From positions 212,430,744 to 212,494,743 of the forward strand of contig NC_081411.1 of NCBI RefSeq assembly GCF_030272615.1: a stretch of 64,000 nucleotides of DNA, in the 5' to 3' direction. The position numbers and the translations under genes were made by a program. The notes beneath the pieces are model-generated. The model was not told where the DNA came from and did not search any database. It saw nothing but the letters and a program-made list of their open reading frames with translations. This stretch comes from Cryptomeria japonica (Eukaryota; Streptophyta; Pinopsida; Cupressales; Cupressaceae). Below, piece after piece: positions 45,717-57,320 of this stretch; position 1 is the stretch's first letter, and every line of letters begins with the position of its first letter.

Positions 45717-47793
45717 TGTTGAATACCCAAGCAAATGAGAGGGGGGGGTGAATCAATTAACAATAATTTTTTTCTTTTAACTCTATTCATAAATCCAGAA
45801 TAACTAGCAGAATTAATCTAAATAGATAAAGTAGGAAAGCATATGCACATATGCACATAATAGATCAAACAAAAGGAACACCCGAATTTACTTAGAAAAC
45901 CCAAGAAGGGAAAAACCACTGAGAATGCTAATTCTCAATATAGAAACATTGATTAAGGTGACACCAGTTAAGGTGATTTTTACAAACGATGGCTCACTGT
46001 CAGAAGGCTCACTGCCCAAAAAGAGGTTAACTATCTAAGATAGAAAGATAAAAGAGAATCCACCATTGAAACACAATTTGCACTGCTAAAACTACTTCCG
46101 GTAACAATCTGCAACATAAATTTACACATCAGCTAGATTCTTTCAATCTTGCATATCTTCAACACAAAGAGCCACACACTAACTCATTTAGATCATATTC
46201 CTATAGATAATGTCTCTGAAAAAACATAATCCTCTACGTTGGCCAAGACAAAGATCTGTAGCGTCCTAAAATTACAAGCACCCCTTGCAATTTTGATTGC
46301 ATTTTGGGCTCTCACCTTATCAGTCTCAACCCCATGCTAGATTGGGGCCCTTTTATGCCTCCCCTATGCAACAAAATATCATATTTACATCCTACAACTT
46401 ACATAGATCTTGATCTTGGCCTAAATTAGGATAGGACCAAGGCGCCATGCCCTGGTCCTCCCTAATCAGGACCTATTTTGTCTCCTAGGCCCTATCTTAA
46501 ATTTGAGTGGGAAATTGCTTCCCCATGTTAGCCTATGTCAAAAAATTAAACAATTGATGACAAACAAGTATATAAGGAGGTCTTCCCCTCTCATTTGGCA
46601 TAACATACAATCATAAGGTTAGAGCATGACAAGGTGGAGAAGGCAAGGCAATTACATTCAAGCATTTGTCATCTAGCATTCCTCAAGGATGCATACTCTT
46701 CATCTATCCATTGGAGCAACATTACATCATTTGCAAGCATGTGTGTGTGTTAGGATGTTGTCATGTGCATGCCATTTCATACAACATATGTCATTACATC
46801 TGAGAAATAAAGCATCAATATCATCTATTGCAGATCTGAAGGTATACCTTTCCATCATTTATTTCAAGAATTTATGGTATTTCATTCAAGGTTGATTCCA
46901 AATTGGGGTTTGACTTACACAAACCCCTATTCCCAACCCATTTCTTCTTCTTTCTATGTGCAGGAAGTAGGTGAACTTCTAGAATTAAGCTTTATTTGCA
47001 GAGAGAGAAAAACCCTTTTCAACGCATGGAAAGTTTGGAGGACCAAGTGGAGGGCGCCCCTGTCTAGATACATGGTCCCTGCAGCTTTTGCCTGATTTCA
47101 TGGAGCAGCTTTGAATCATCTCAAACTTCTCAGATCCAAGTGCACGACTGAATCTCGAATCTGTAGCTCACCATTTTCACCTATTTTGTCTTCAATTTTA
47201 GCACTTTACTTATTCAACTTACAAAAGAGGGTCAAACACATTCCAAACATAAATCAATCTAGTTAGTATTCAATCCTTGTATCATTTTAGGATTGGATCT
47301 AGTAGATTAATCCCTCTCTTTTGAATGTAAAGTTCTCCAAGTGAAAATCATCTTAGTGATTTCCTCCTTCCAAGTGGCAAATTTGCTAAGCCTCCAATTT
47401 TCCATTTTATAAGATCTAAAATATGTCTCCACTAAACATTCAGGTGATGGAAAGGAATGAGAAGTAGAACACATCATGATGTTCCTCATCAAACACATCA
47501 ACATGCTACATACATCGCCAAAGTTGGACCTAAAACATTATCCACACACTATACACCCACCATTGCATAGTCTCGACTTTCAGACCAAAACCTTGACTTT
47601 TGGATCAATCCAGACCCAAAAAATATCACTGAGTAACATCAACAACACATCTTCCAAAAATTGAAGACATTCGAGAAAACTCTAAACACCTAACAACATC
47701 TCATACATACACTACTTCTCAACATACCACATCTGGACCTAATCCAGACCATAGGGTTTGAAATCAATGACAACACATTAAATAATGCTAACA
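45717..47793 (-). repeat. 5' LTR of E6, interrupted by a solo LTR
   Basis: The outer parts 45717-46256 and 47417-47793 together match the left LTR (38513-39430). + strand start tgttgaatacccaagc, end aataatgctaaca. The following agaaa (47794-47798) pairs with agata at 38508, a target duplication with one change. Confidence 0.9.
46257..47411 (+). repeat. Solo LTR of the TGTAGC gypsy family in the E6 LTR (copy B)
   Basis: Begins tgtagcgtcctaaaattac and ends tttccattttata; flanked by exact agatc repeats (46252-46256 and 47412-47416), which join the two halves of the E6 LTR cleanly. Contains the palindromic aggaccaaggcgccatgc motif and cctggtcct (46433-46459). No ORF in it is credible. Confidence 0.9.
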
Positions 47794-47798
47794 AGAAA

Positions 47799-48128
47799 TT
47801 ATGTTAAAATTTATTTATGCATTATGTAGTTTTTTAATTACATGCTTAGATATAATTTTATTACATATCATGTTTAGATTTATAAGCATCTTGTGTTCAA
47901 ATTCATAATTCACATTACTTAATTCATTGGTTAATCAATCATTTTGAGAAAGAGTTGTATTGTTTAATCATACATATAGCTTACATTATAAAAAAATGTG
48001 ATTTAAAACCTCTGTATTCAATATCTCTTTCCTTGTGCATGAGTTTTGTTACCCTTAGTGATACATCCAATATTTTAGTGAGAAGAACTTCTAGATTTGG
48101 GATTTCTTGAAGTTTAAACATTAAGGAT
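47799..48128 (+). other. E7 leader resumed after the E6 insertion
   Basis: AT-rich noncoding stretch leading into gag. ttttgttacccttag near 48045 is repeated at 52337 ahead of the second gag, which ties the two internal regions together. Confidence 0.5.
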
Positions 48129-49980
48129 ATGGAGCTTGAGTTAAATAACTTATTCCATGTGAGTGTTGGTACTTTCTCCAATCCAAAACATGACATACCT
48201 AATATCATATATCCCCATGCACCTCACACTTCTTATGATGAATATTCTGACTCACCAACTAGGTTTACTAGTGATCAATTAGGGAAGCTTGACATAGAAT
48301 TTGACAATCTTCAAAAATGGATGGGACAAGAACACTAGGATAGTGAGGTAATCTTCTTGATTGAAAGGTTGAAGAGAAAGGTTCAAAGTGATAAATTAGG
48401 CATGGAAATTTTACGTGGCATTTCTTATATTGTTGATACCAATATTATGACTATGAAAAGTTATGCTAAAGCTCTTGGTTATTCTCATCCTATGGTCAAG
48501 TTGAGCATTCCATACCTATTACTACATCCTTGCCTAGTGTGCCTACATATACATCTTCTATCATGACTAGTTACCTCCATACAAAATTTTAATAGTACTC
48601 ATGTTAGTCATGGGGGAAATCCTATTAATTCATACTCTTACATACCTCCTTACGTGAGCCTTCCATTTGTTTTCCATCTATCTCCTATACAAATATATCA
48701 CAATGTTCCCCCTCTTTTCTCTCAACCTCCACAAACATACAACATTACTCCTCCATCACAATCTAATATTTCAAATTCTAATCCATCCATCAAAGACATG
48801 ATCAATAGTCTAGATCAAAGTGTTTCATCCTTACAACAATAGTTGGCTTCTTTAACCCTTTCCAAGTTCAATGTTCCCACTTATGATGTAGCATGATCAC
48901 TATCTAATGAGATTGTTCATACAATTGCTCCTAAGAATGTGGAACTACCTCAATTAGAGTTGTACAATTGAAAGGTGACCCCTTGACTCATATGAAGACA
49001 TTTCAAACCTTGTGCAGTGATTCCTCTCATGATTAAAGACTCATGGCAAATTTTTTTACCCGAATCTTTAGAGATAAAGTTTTGTAATGGTATTGTTCTT
49101 TTCCTCCTTATTCCCTTATTTATTTTCAACAATTGGATAACGATTTCATGAAATAATTTTAAAATAACATTGGTGCTAAAGTAATTTTGAATGATTTGAT
49201 TCATTATAAGCAAGGAGTTAGAAACAAGTGACTAATTTTATTGGTAGATATAAACATTTTCACTCACAAATTGCTTATCCTGTTACTGATCATGATGTTC
49301 AAAGATTTTTTATAGCTAATTTGTAAAAGGATATTAGATACAATATTCTATTTTGTGAATTTATTTATTCCATGCAATTATGTGCAATACTTCATAACTA
49401 TGAACTTCAAGTGAGCCAATTTGAATCATCTCCTTCAATGGCTCAGAGCGCTAAAAAATTGTTCCCAAAATTCAACAAACACAATAAAGGTTTCATCAAG
49501 ATAAATGATAATTATCCACCAACATCAACATTGAAGTTGTAGCCACAACACTAGGTGTACCCCATTATCTAAATATTTTAGAAAAGAATCAACTCCCATT
49601 TTTGAGTCTTTTCATAGTATAACATTGAGGTTGATTAATGCTAATGTGTTGAAACTTCCTCCCACCAAGCCTATAGATAACCAAAGGGGCTTCACTGGCT
49701 AAGAAATATTATATCATGTGCATTCATATTGGGGTGTTTAATACTCCAAAAATGAGGGTGCAATATATTGCCTATCGGTGAAAATAGGGGCGTTTTTAAT
49801 TCCAACTATGCAAAAATACAATATTTGGTGAAAATAGGGGGGCTTTTAATTCAGGATGTGTATTGGGAGGGGGTGACAAAAAAGAGGTTTAGGATAATAT
49901 TTTTTGAAAATAGGGGGATTCTTTAGTATGCCATGAACGCATGCGCTATAACCCAAGTTCACTAAGTGAAGCTCCTGTGT
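48129..49980 (+). pseudogene. gag: Gag of gypsy element E7
   Basis: Starts MELELNNLFHVSVGTF. Open pieces carry RFTSDQLGKLDIEFDNLQKW, SYIVDTNIMTMKSYAKALG and PSQSNISNSNPSIKDMINSL; beyond 48900 the Gag core is broken by many stops but readable as PKNVELPQLELYN, HMKTFQTLCSDSSHD, VLQWYCSFPPYSLIYFQQL and HDVQ-like fragments. The second copy at 52433-53950 shows the same order of motifs. The MITE at 49682 interrupts the end before the zinc-knuckle part. Confidence 0.75.
49682..49979 (+). mobile_element. hAT-type MITE, copy 2 (298 bp)
   Basis: Termini caaaggggcttcact and agtgaagctcctgtg are inverted repeats. Flanks tagataac (49674-49681) and tagatacc (49980-49987) are an 8-bp target duplication with one change. 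It aligns along its full length with copy 1 (37663-37957). It sits between the Gag core and zinc-knuckle region of E7. Confidence 0.82.
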
Positions 49981-49987
49981 AGATACC

Positions 49988-51611
49988 TCCAAACCTCTAC
50001 GACCCTCCTTTGACCATAAAACCTCCTCCAATACCATTGCCAAGTAGGACATGATACTGAGAAGTGCTATAGGTTGAGGTATAAGTTTCAAGACCTTATT
50101 GATAATAATATTATATCTATAGCCAATGTAAATAATAAAGGGAACAAAATCATAGCACTTCCTAATCTTAACCTCCAAATTTTCACCAATCCTTTATCTT
50201 CCCACTCTACCAATGTTGTTGAGTTTGAGTCACTTGCATTCTTTCCTGATGACTTTGGCATGGAGTTTAATAATGTTGTCAACCTCTTTAAAAAACCTAA
50301 ACCTAAAATTAAATCATTCATAATCGTTGATCCTAGTGAGACTATTGTTTCTCCTAATGGACCATTATACATTACTATTAAGTATAAACTCTCATGAGGA
50401 GTGCTCATTGATCCAATATGTGTGGTGAATGTTGTTACTTAAGAACATCTTTTTAATCAATAATTACATCAAGTTACATATGATAAATTTGATGTTATGA
50501 TCAAGGTTATGATGGTTTATCTTCCCCTACTATTGGTTCTATTACTCTTCTTGTTGAGGTTGGTACCAAGTGCTTAAATGTTACCTTTGCTATTATTCCT
50601 ACATTGGATCAATTTCGTGTGAAGTTGGGACATCCTTGGCTCTCTTCCATGAAAGATATTTCTTATATGATCCATAAGTGTTTGAAATTCCCTTATAATG
50701 GGAATATTATCACCATTAATCATAGCCTCTACCAATGCACAATGAAGAGCGAAAATTTGACCCTTGATTACTTTTGGCTTAAACAACCTAAAGATTTAAA
50801 TCCTTGGGATGATATTCTTTTCCTATCTTATCAAAAGAAAACTAATATGATATTGATCTTAAGTAAACCTCGAGACCCTTTACCCATGGATACTCCTCCT
50901 CCTCATCTTGGACATGGTCTTCTTCCTACACCTTCTATTCCTCCTATATAAGCTGTAGTCCCACCTCCCATATATTATAAAGGAAAACACCTAACATCCG
51001 ATATTTCTCAACCTAGTGGGTCTTCTTTCGTTCCTCCCCCTACAAGGGAATAAAATAAGCCTATGTTAATTCATTGTTAATGTTCAAGTAAAACTAAACA
51101 AAATTGTTCTGCAAGAAAACATCGATGCAAAAATCATGGCAAGGCTCATGAACTTGCTTCCTAAATCATTTCCTCCCCAAAGACACCAAATGTTGACTTA
51201 GTCCCATTTTTCCAACTTTCACCTAACCCTAGGAAGGAAGTTCAACTTAAATCACCAAATTTAAAGATGTTTAATAAAAATTATGGCTTAACTTCTTTTC
51301 ATGTTAGAGATCCTATTATGATTAATTTAGATAATGATAATATTGTTGTTTATGCTAAAATTTTTGATCCTAATGATTCCGATGATATATATGAACTTGT
51401 TGAGATTAATCATGAACTATCTTCACACTTTTCAAAAACATTAATCCTATCTCCTAGTGACAAAGAAAGTGACACATCATTAGAGAATGGAACTTATTTG
51501 GAACTTGCAGTAGCTCCATCTATCCTTCTCACTATTGCTCATCTTTCATCTTTCCCACCATCCTTAAATGATGTTCAACAGGATTGGGAGGTAGATGATT
51601 TGCTTGATTAG
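49988..51611 (+). pseudogene. pro: Zinc knuckle, protease-like region and tail of E7
   Basis: After the MITE comes HCQVGHDTEKCYRLRYKFQDL, a decayed Tat zinc knuckle with the QDLID sequence found in E1. The protease-like core reads GVLIDPICVVNVVTEEHL near 50399-50450, with DG(G/S) changed to DP, and LDQFRVKLGHPWLSSMKDIS near 50604-50660. A Pro-rich part follows and an open tail of 114 codons (51267-51611) ends QQDWEVDDLLD before TAG. No RT, RNase H or integrase motif occurs before the LTR-like sequence at about 51.7 kb. The protease should be inactive. Confidence 0.72.
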
Positions 51612-52330
51612 ATTTATTTATGTTGTAGATTCTTATATGTGTTTTCCTATACGTAATGTGCTTTCCCTATGATTTTCTTCATGATGCATATTTATGTTAT
51701 GTTAGGTTCTCTTTGGATGACCCTCGTTACTCTATTGATGCAAGGTGATAAAGAGGTTGCATCAGTTGTGACATTCTACATGAAACCATAAAACCCTTGT
51801 ATGAGGATCAAACAAAATTTCATTAAGGTATATTTCAATTATTAGTCACTCATTTTTACTTCAGACTTGGAATTTACCTCAAAAGGAAAGAATTTTGTAG
51901 CAATTTCCATTTCAATTTCAAGGTTAACTCCTAAACTAGGTTTGACCTAAGGTAAACCCATATCCCAAACATATTTCCCTTTTCTTCTATGTGCAGGAAA
52001 TATGTGCAGGAGCTATTCTTGGGAATTTTTGATAGAGTCAACAATAACGAATAGGTTTAGCTTTCGACAAAGAAAAATTTGAAGGACTAGGGCGATTATA
52101 TACTACCTAGTCTCAAAATATTAGGCCAAACTTCTGGGAATAGGTTCTAAACATTCTTTTGCCCAAATATCAGTTTGTGGCTATATGAGATATGTGAAGC
52201 AGTGTATTTTGACAATTAACTTCAATTATTTATGGTTTTTCCCTAATTTCATAGTTACATTCCAAATTCAACTAACAAAGAGGATAACTATTCCCAATCG
52301 GTGAATCTAATCAGAATTTCAACTCTTTCC
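51612..52330 (+). repeat. Partial LTR between two gag regions (copy F)
   Basis: From about 51760 the sequence follows the E7 LTR (aaaatttcattaaggtat, ttcaaggttaactcctaaactagg, cccaaacatatttccc, cccaaatat). The left third expected of the family (tgtagc...) is missing. Similarity ends close to 52330, where the second internal region begins. Confidence 0.65.
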
Positions 52331-53950
52331 GTTGTGCATGATTTTTGTTACCATTAGTCCTACATACAATATTTTGGTGAGAACAAGTTGTAGACTTAAG
52401 GCTTCCCAAGGTTTAAACACTAAGGATACAGAGCGTTAGTTGGATAAATTGTTTCATGAGAATGTTGGTGTTTCCTCTAACCGACAAATGATTTTGTCTA
52501 TATCCCCATTCCCCTCATATTTGTCATGATTTGGATGAATCACCAACAAGGCTTACCATTGGCCAAATGGAGAAGATTGACAATGAATTTAAAAATATTC
52601 AATAGTGGATGAGTCAACAATACTCAAAAAGTGAGGAAATCCCCTTGATTGAAGGATTAAAAATAATGGTGCAAAGTGATAAGATACATGTGTATTTGTT
52701 GTATGAAATTTCTCATATTGTTGATACTAATATTATGCCAATAAAAATTTGTGCTAAAGTCCTTGGTTACTCTCCACCCACTAGCCAGGTTAACCATTCT
52801 ATTCCTATTCCTATATATCTTTGCGTATTGTGCCTGCATTTACATATTCTATCATGAATAATTCCACACAAAATTTTAATTCTGCACATGTTAGTCATGG
52901 GGGAAATCCCATTAATCAATGTTATTACATACCTCCTTTCATGAGTATTCAGTTTGTTTCACAACCATCTCCTATACCAATATACCATAATGTTCCACCT
53001 CCTTATCCTCAACCTCCACGTACATACAACAATGTTACTCCTCCATCCCAATCTAACATTTCAAATTTAAAACCATCCACTAAAGAAACCATCAATAACT
53101 TAGCCCAAACTGTTACATCCTTACAATATTAATTGGCTTCCATAACTCAATCCAAGTTCAATCTTCTCGTATTTGATGCGGTGAGATCACTATCTGATGA
53201 CATTGTCTGTAGAGTTCCTCCTAAGCATATGGAAGTCCCTCAATTGAAGTTGTATAACAAAAAGTGTGTCTCCTTGACTCATGTGAAGACATTTTAAACT
53301 TTTTGTAGTGATTTTCCTCATGACCAAAGACTTATAGCTAAATTGTTTACTAAAACCTTTAGATACAAAACATTACAATGGTATTATTCTTTGTCTCCTT
53401 ATTCTATTACTTATTTTCAATGATTGGCTAATGAATTCAATTAATAATTTTGAAATACAATTGATCCTAAGATTACTTTGATTCATTTGATTCATTGTAA
53501 GCCAGGAGTTAACGAAAAAGACTGATTTTATTGACAAATATAAATATTTGCATTATAAAATTACTTAACAAGTGCCTCATCATGATGTTCAAATAATTTT
53601 CATTGCTAATTTACAAAAAAAAATCATTATAGATAAGCTTCCATTTTTTTATTTTACTTCCTTTACACAATTGTGTGTAGTACTTCATAATTATCAACTT
53701 CAAGTGGGTTAATTTGAATCATCCTGTTCAATGACTTTGGTTGATAAGAATGAGAGCGGTCAACAATAATTTATGAATTTCAAACCAAACAAATGTTTCA
53801 TCAAGATAAATGACAACATAAACACTCAAGTGACAACCATGACATCATGTGTGGCCCCTTTATCCAAATACTTTAGAAAAGAATGAATAGTTTTCGAGTC
53901 TTTGCATAGTATAATGATATTTAATGACTAGATTGCCAATGCTCATGTCC
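52331..53950 (+). pseudogene. gag: Second decayed gag of the E7 family
   Basis: Repeats E7 gag in order: tttttgttaccattag leader; KIDNEFKNIQ*WMSQQYSKS; SHIVDTNIMPIKICAKVLGY; SHGGNPINQCYYIPPF; IPIYHNVPPPYPQPPRTYNN; PSQSNISNLKPSTKETINNL. From 53150 the core (PKHMEVPQLKLYN, HVKTF, TLQWYYSLSPYSIT) is in pieces. Similarity to E7 ends near 53950. No protease follows. Confidence 0.75.
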
Positions 53951-54299
53951 AACTCAATTAGGCTCAGATTTCATTATCAGGTACACATCATACATCTTCT
54001 CTCAGATCTATATTCTATCTCAATTTCACTTGTTTATCATTTTTTTATTTACTGTTATTCTAGTTGTTCTTATTACTCCTACTAGCTTAGTTTTTTTGCA
54101 TCTTTCATTTGACTCATTCCTCTTTCATATTAGAAAAGGAATAGAAACCCTAAAAGTATTCCTTGATTTTCTTTCATAAGAGAAAGTTAAAGTGAATCAA
54201 TTTCTTAGGCTCTTTCATATTCCAATGTATAAATGAGAGTGGGATTAAGATTTAGTTTACCTAATTTCATTTTCATCAATCACAATTACTACCCCTAAA
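53951..54299. other. Noncoding stretch between E7-family gag and E8
   Basis: AT-rich with tctttcat words; I see no gene or repeat boundary here. Confidence 0.4.
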
Positions 54300-55422
54300 A
54301 ATGTGTCTGTGTCTTGTTTAGGTCTATACCCTATACATTTTTTACCATTAAAAGCTCATACGAGTTTTTGAAATTATAGACATTGCAAACCCATTTCAAC
54401 ACATGGGTATTTTATGAGCCAAAAATGTGAACGAGTTGGGAAAAAGTAACTTGTACGTGTTATGTTGAGTTAAAGTGGATTGACAACGACAAAAAACACA
54501 CAATTTTTGTTGTTGTTGAAAATCCCACTCGTTGGGAAAATGGTGTCTCAACCTCACATTTACTTGAGATTACTATTTATAGTAATTTTTTGGTTGAGCA
54601 TGAACTGGTACAAAATTTTCCCCAAAGCTTCGAATTGGCTAGATAAGCATGCTGATAAATTTTCTTCGCAAGATCATAGCTAGTTTTGAGGATATTAAAG
54701 TTTTCGTTTTGGAAGGTGCATTGAAAGTTTTAAATTTAATTTTGAGGAATTTAGACCCTCCAAAATACCCTAAAAAGTGGGTGTAACCAACCTAGTAGGT
54801 TACAAGGTGATATATCACTTTGTGAGCTTTTGGACACTTTAAACAGTTCGTCAATTGGACACCCGGTTCACAAGTTATGGCTTCTAGAAGTTTGGACTCC
54901 TGAAATAGGAAATATAAAATGCATTAGACACATAAATGAGCTGTAAAAGGGGGGACACGTGTTGATGTGTGTTTTGACATGTCATAGTGCATCTATACTG
55001 GAGATAAGGTTGGTTCTACTTTATTGGGTGGTTTTAGCCCATGGTTTTGTAATACCGTTTGATTGTTTCTTGTATTGTATCTCCTATATATGAGGTGTGT
55101 AAGATAGAGGTTGTGTAAGAGTCTGATGGCTATTGAGTTATCTCTAAATCTATGATTAGTGGTACTCCTATGAAGAGCTTTATCTGAAAGTATATTGTAA
55201 TCTATTATTGATTGTTGAATAATAAATTGAGCTGCTTTTGGAGTGTGGGGCTTTTCTCCCGAAAGGGTTTTCCCCACATAAATCACCGTGTTGTGGTATG
55301 AATGTTATTATGTCTATTTTTGTTAATAATATGTAATTGTTGTAATAATTTATAATTTTTTTTGCATTACCCTCCTCTCAAGGTTAGTGTAGGAAGTTAT
55401 TCTACTACTTAGATTTCTTACA
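54300..55422 (+). repeat. 5' LTR of copia element E8 (start not resolved)
   Basis: The end is fixed by ...tagatttcttaca at 55422 followed by the primer site. A TATA-like ctatatatgagg lies at about 55084. A strong hairpin, tgtgggg (55244-55250) pairing with ccccaca (55272-55278), and aataaa near 55220 are typical of copia R/U5 regions. The start could lie anywhere between 54.3 and 54.5 kb; the second LTR is absent. Confidence 0.7.
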
Positions 55423-55424
55423 AG

Positions 55425-55437
55425 TGGTATTAGAGCC
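55425..55437 (+). other. Primer-binding site of E8 (initiator Met tRNA type)
   Basis: tggtattagagcc two bases after the LTR end; the same variant as in E2. Confidence 0.88.
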
Positions 55438-55579
55438 TAATCACCTTTGGTTTCGGTTGTGGATTGTTTGGTTTTTTGAGCTAATCTAGATTTGAGTGGG
55501 AGCTTGTTCAAAAGATACTTTTTGATCTTGTTGCAGGAATTTTCAGACAATAAGTTCATCAAGGAGAATAGAGGTGGAG

Positions 55580-56215
55580 AAATGTTTTGGAAGAAATTTT
55601 GAGATGTGGAAGCTGAAGATGGAAGATCTACTAATATAATGAAATCTGTGGGATGTTGTTGATGCAAATGTCTCAAGACTTGTAGATCTTATTATAGCTG
55701 CTTAGTATGATGTTATGGACAAAAAAGCCAAGGGTCTAATCAGACTATGCTTGACAGACTCTATTCTCATCATTGTCCATAAAGAGAACCCTGCAAAGAA
55801 GCTATGGACTAAACTTGGTGAAATGTATCAAGAAAAATCTTTATTGAATTAGATTTTGTTGAGGAATAAATTGTATTCTTTGAGAATGGAAGAGGGTGAA
55901 TGAGTAATAGACCACCTGGAATCATTTAATATGTTGGTGGCTTTATTGGTAACTATTGGTGTTAAGATGGACGAAGAGGACAAATGCCAAATCTTGCTTT
56001 GTTCTTTGCCTGATTTGTGGGATTCTCTTGTTATGTCTATCAATAGTACTTTTTCTGTTTTGAAGTCTAAAGATGTGGTGGGTACCCTAGTTGGTAAAGA
56101 GATGCTAAGGAAGGTATCCATCAGTTGAAAGGAAGCCCTAATTGTTCATGGAAGACCAAAGGAATAAGGCAAGAAGAATGAGAAACACAATAAGGCCAAT
56201 TATAAGTGAGTTTTC
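55580..56215 (+). pseudogene. gag: Gag fragment of copia element E8
   Basis: UBN2-type copia Gag: GRNFEMWKLKMEDLLI, NLWDVVDANVSRLVDL, YDVMDKKAKGLIRLCLTD, NPAKKLWTKLGEMYQEKSLL, LRNKLYSLRMEEGE, HLESFNMLVALLVTIGVKM and ILLCSLPDLWDSLVMSINST. One frame with about seven stops and no frameshift up to 56128. It stops before a zinc knuckle, where the CT-rich repeat region takes over. No protease or pol. Confidence 0.85.
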
Positions 56216-56413
56216 TTTGTCCTAGAAATATCTCTCTATGTCACACAAGTGGTGGATATATCCAATTATATGTGCCTAATGAAACTTTTATTCTTGATGA
56301 CCTTCTAGGAAAGAGATTTGAGAAAGCTTCTACAAAGGAGAATTTTTTTTGGCATCCTAATCCTTTCTATTCCTCCTCTCTCTCCATTTCTATCTTTCTC
56401 CCTCTCCCTTTCC

Positions 56414-56445
<32 letters not shown>

Positions 56446-56909
56446 GTCTCTATCTTTGTCTCTGTCTCTGTCTCTATCTCTTTGTTTGTCTATCTGTCTG
56501 TCTGTCTCTGTCTCTATCTCTATCTGTGTCTGTCTGTCTGTCTCTATCTCTGTCGCTCTCTGTCTCTTTGTATCTCTCTGTCTCTCTCTGTCTCTCTGTC
56601 TCTCTCTATCTCTCTCTCTCTCGCATAGATCTCTTTGCATCCTCTCCCTCTCTTTCTACCTCTCTCCCCTTCCTCTCCCTTCCCCCCTCTTTTTCTCTTT
56701 CTTTGTCAAACACACATTGAAAAATCCAATTATGTGTGACTAATGAAACCTTTTGTTCATAATGACTTTTCATTGAAAGAGTTATTGAAAAAAGATTCTA
56801 TAAAGGTCAAATCTGCTTGGCATCCTAATAATTTGGATCCCCCATCTCTCTCTTTCTCCCTCTGTCTATCTCTTCCCATCTTCTTCTCTCTTGCACCTCT
56901 CTCTCTCAC

Positions 56910-56943
<34 letters not shown>

Positions 56944-57290
56944 CATCTCTTTCCCTCCTCTCTCTACCTCTCCCCCCTCTACCTCTTTCTTTGTCACACA
57001 AGCAACCAATTATGTATGCCTAATGAAACCTCTCTCTCTATCTTGTCTCTCTCTCTCCAACCTCTCTCCCTCTCCTCTCCCTTTCTATCTCCCTCTCCAT
57101 CTCTCTCCCTTCCCCTACCTCTCTCTCTTTCTCTTTCTCAACCTCTCTTTCTCTTCATTTCTCTTCTTTCCTCCACCTCTCTTCCCCTCTCTCTACACCT
57201 CTCTTCTAGTCTCTCTCCCCCACCTCTCCTCCCCTATTTGTTTCATAGCAGTGAGGTGGAGGCTAAAGTCTAGGTCCCAAAATGCAAATA
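56216..57290 (+). repeat. CT-rich low-complexity tract with tandem units
   Basis: Three related units start with tcacacaag or tcaaacacaca and a shared ccaattatgtgtgcctaatg block at about 56239, 56706 and 56993. The first two continue to ggcatcctaat and then pass into long (tctctg)n, (tctctc)n and (ctctt)n tracts. About 700 bp of the top strand is almost pure pyrimidine. Open frames over it give poly-SerLeu or, on the other strand, poly-ArgGluAsp strings and are not genes. Confidence 0.85.
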
Positions 57291-57320
57291 GGTGAAGCTC
57301 ACTTAACCTATTCACATTAA

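Noticed and set aside
56206-57295. Long ORFs on both strands reading SerLeu or ArgGluAsp repeats
   Set aside because: They are translations of (tctctg)n and (ctct)n simple sequence and have no other protein character.
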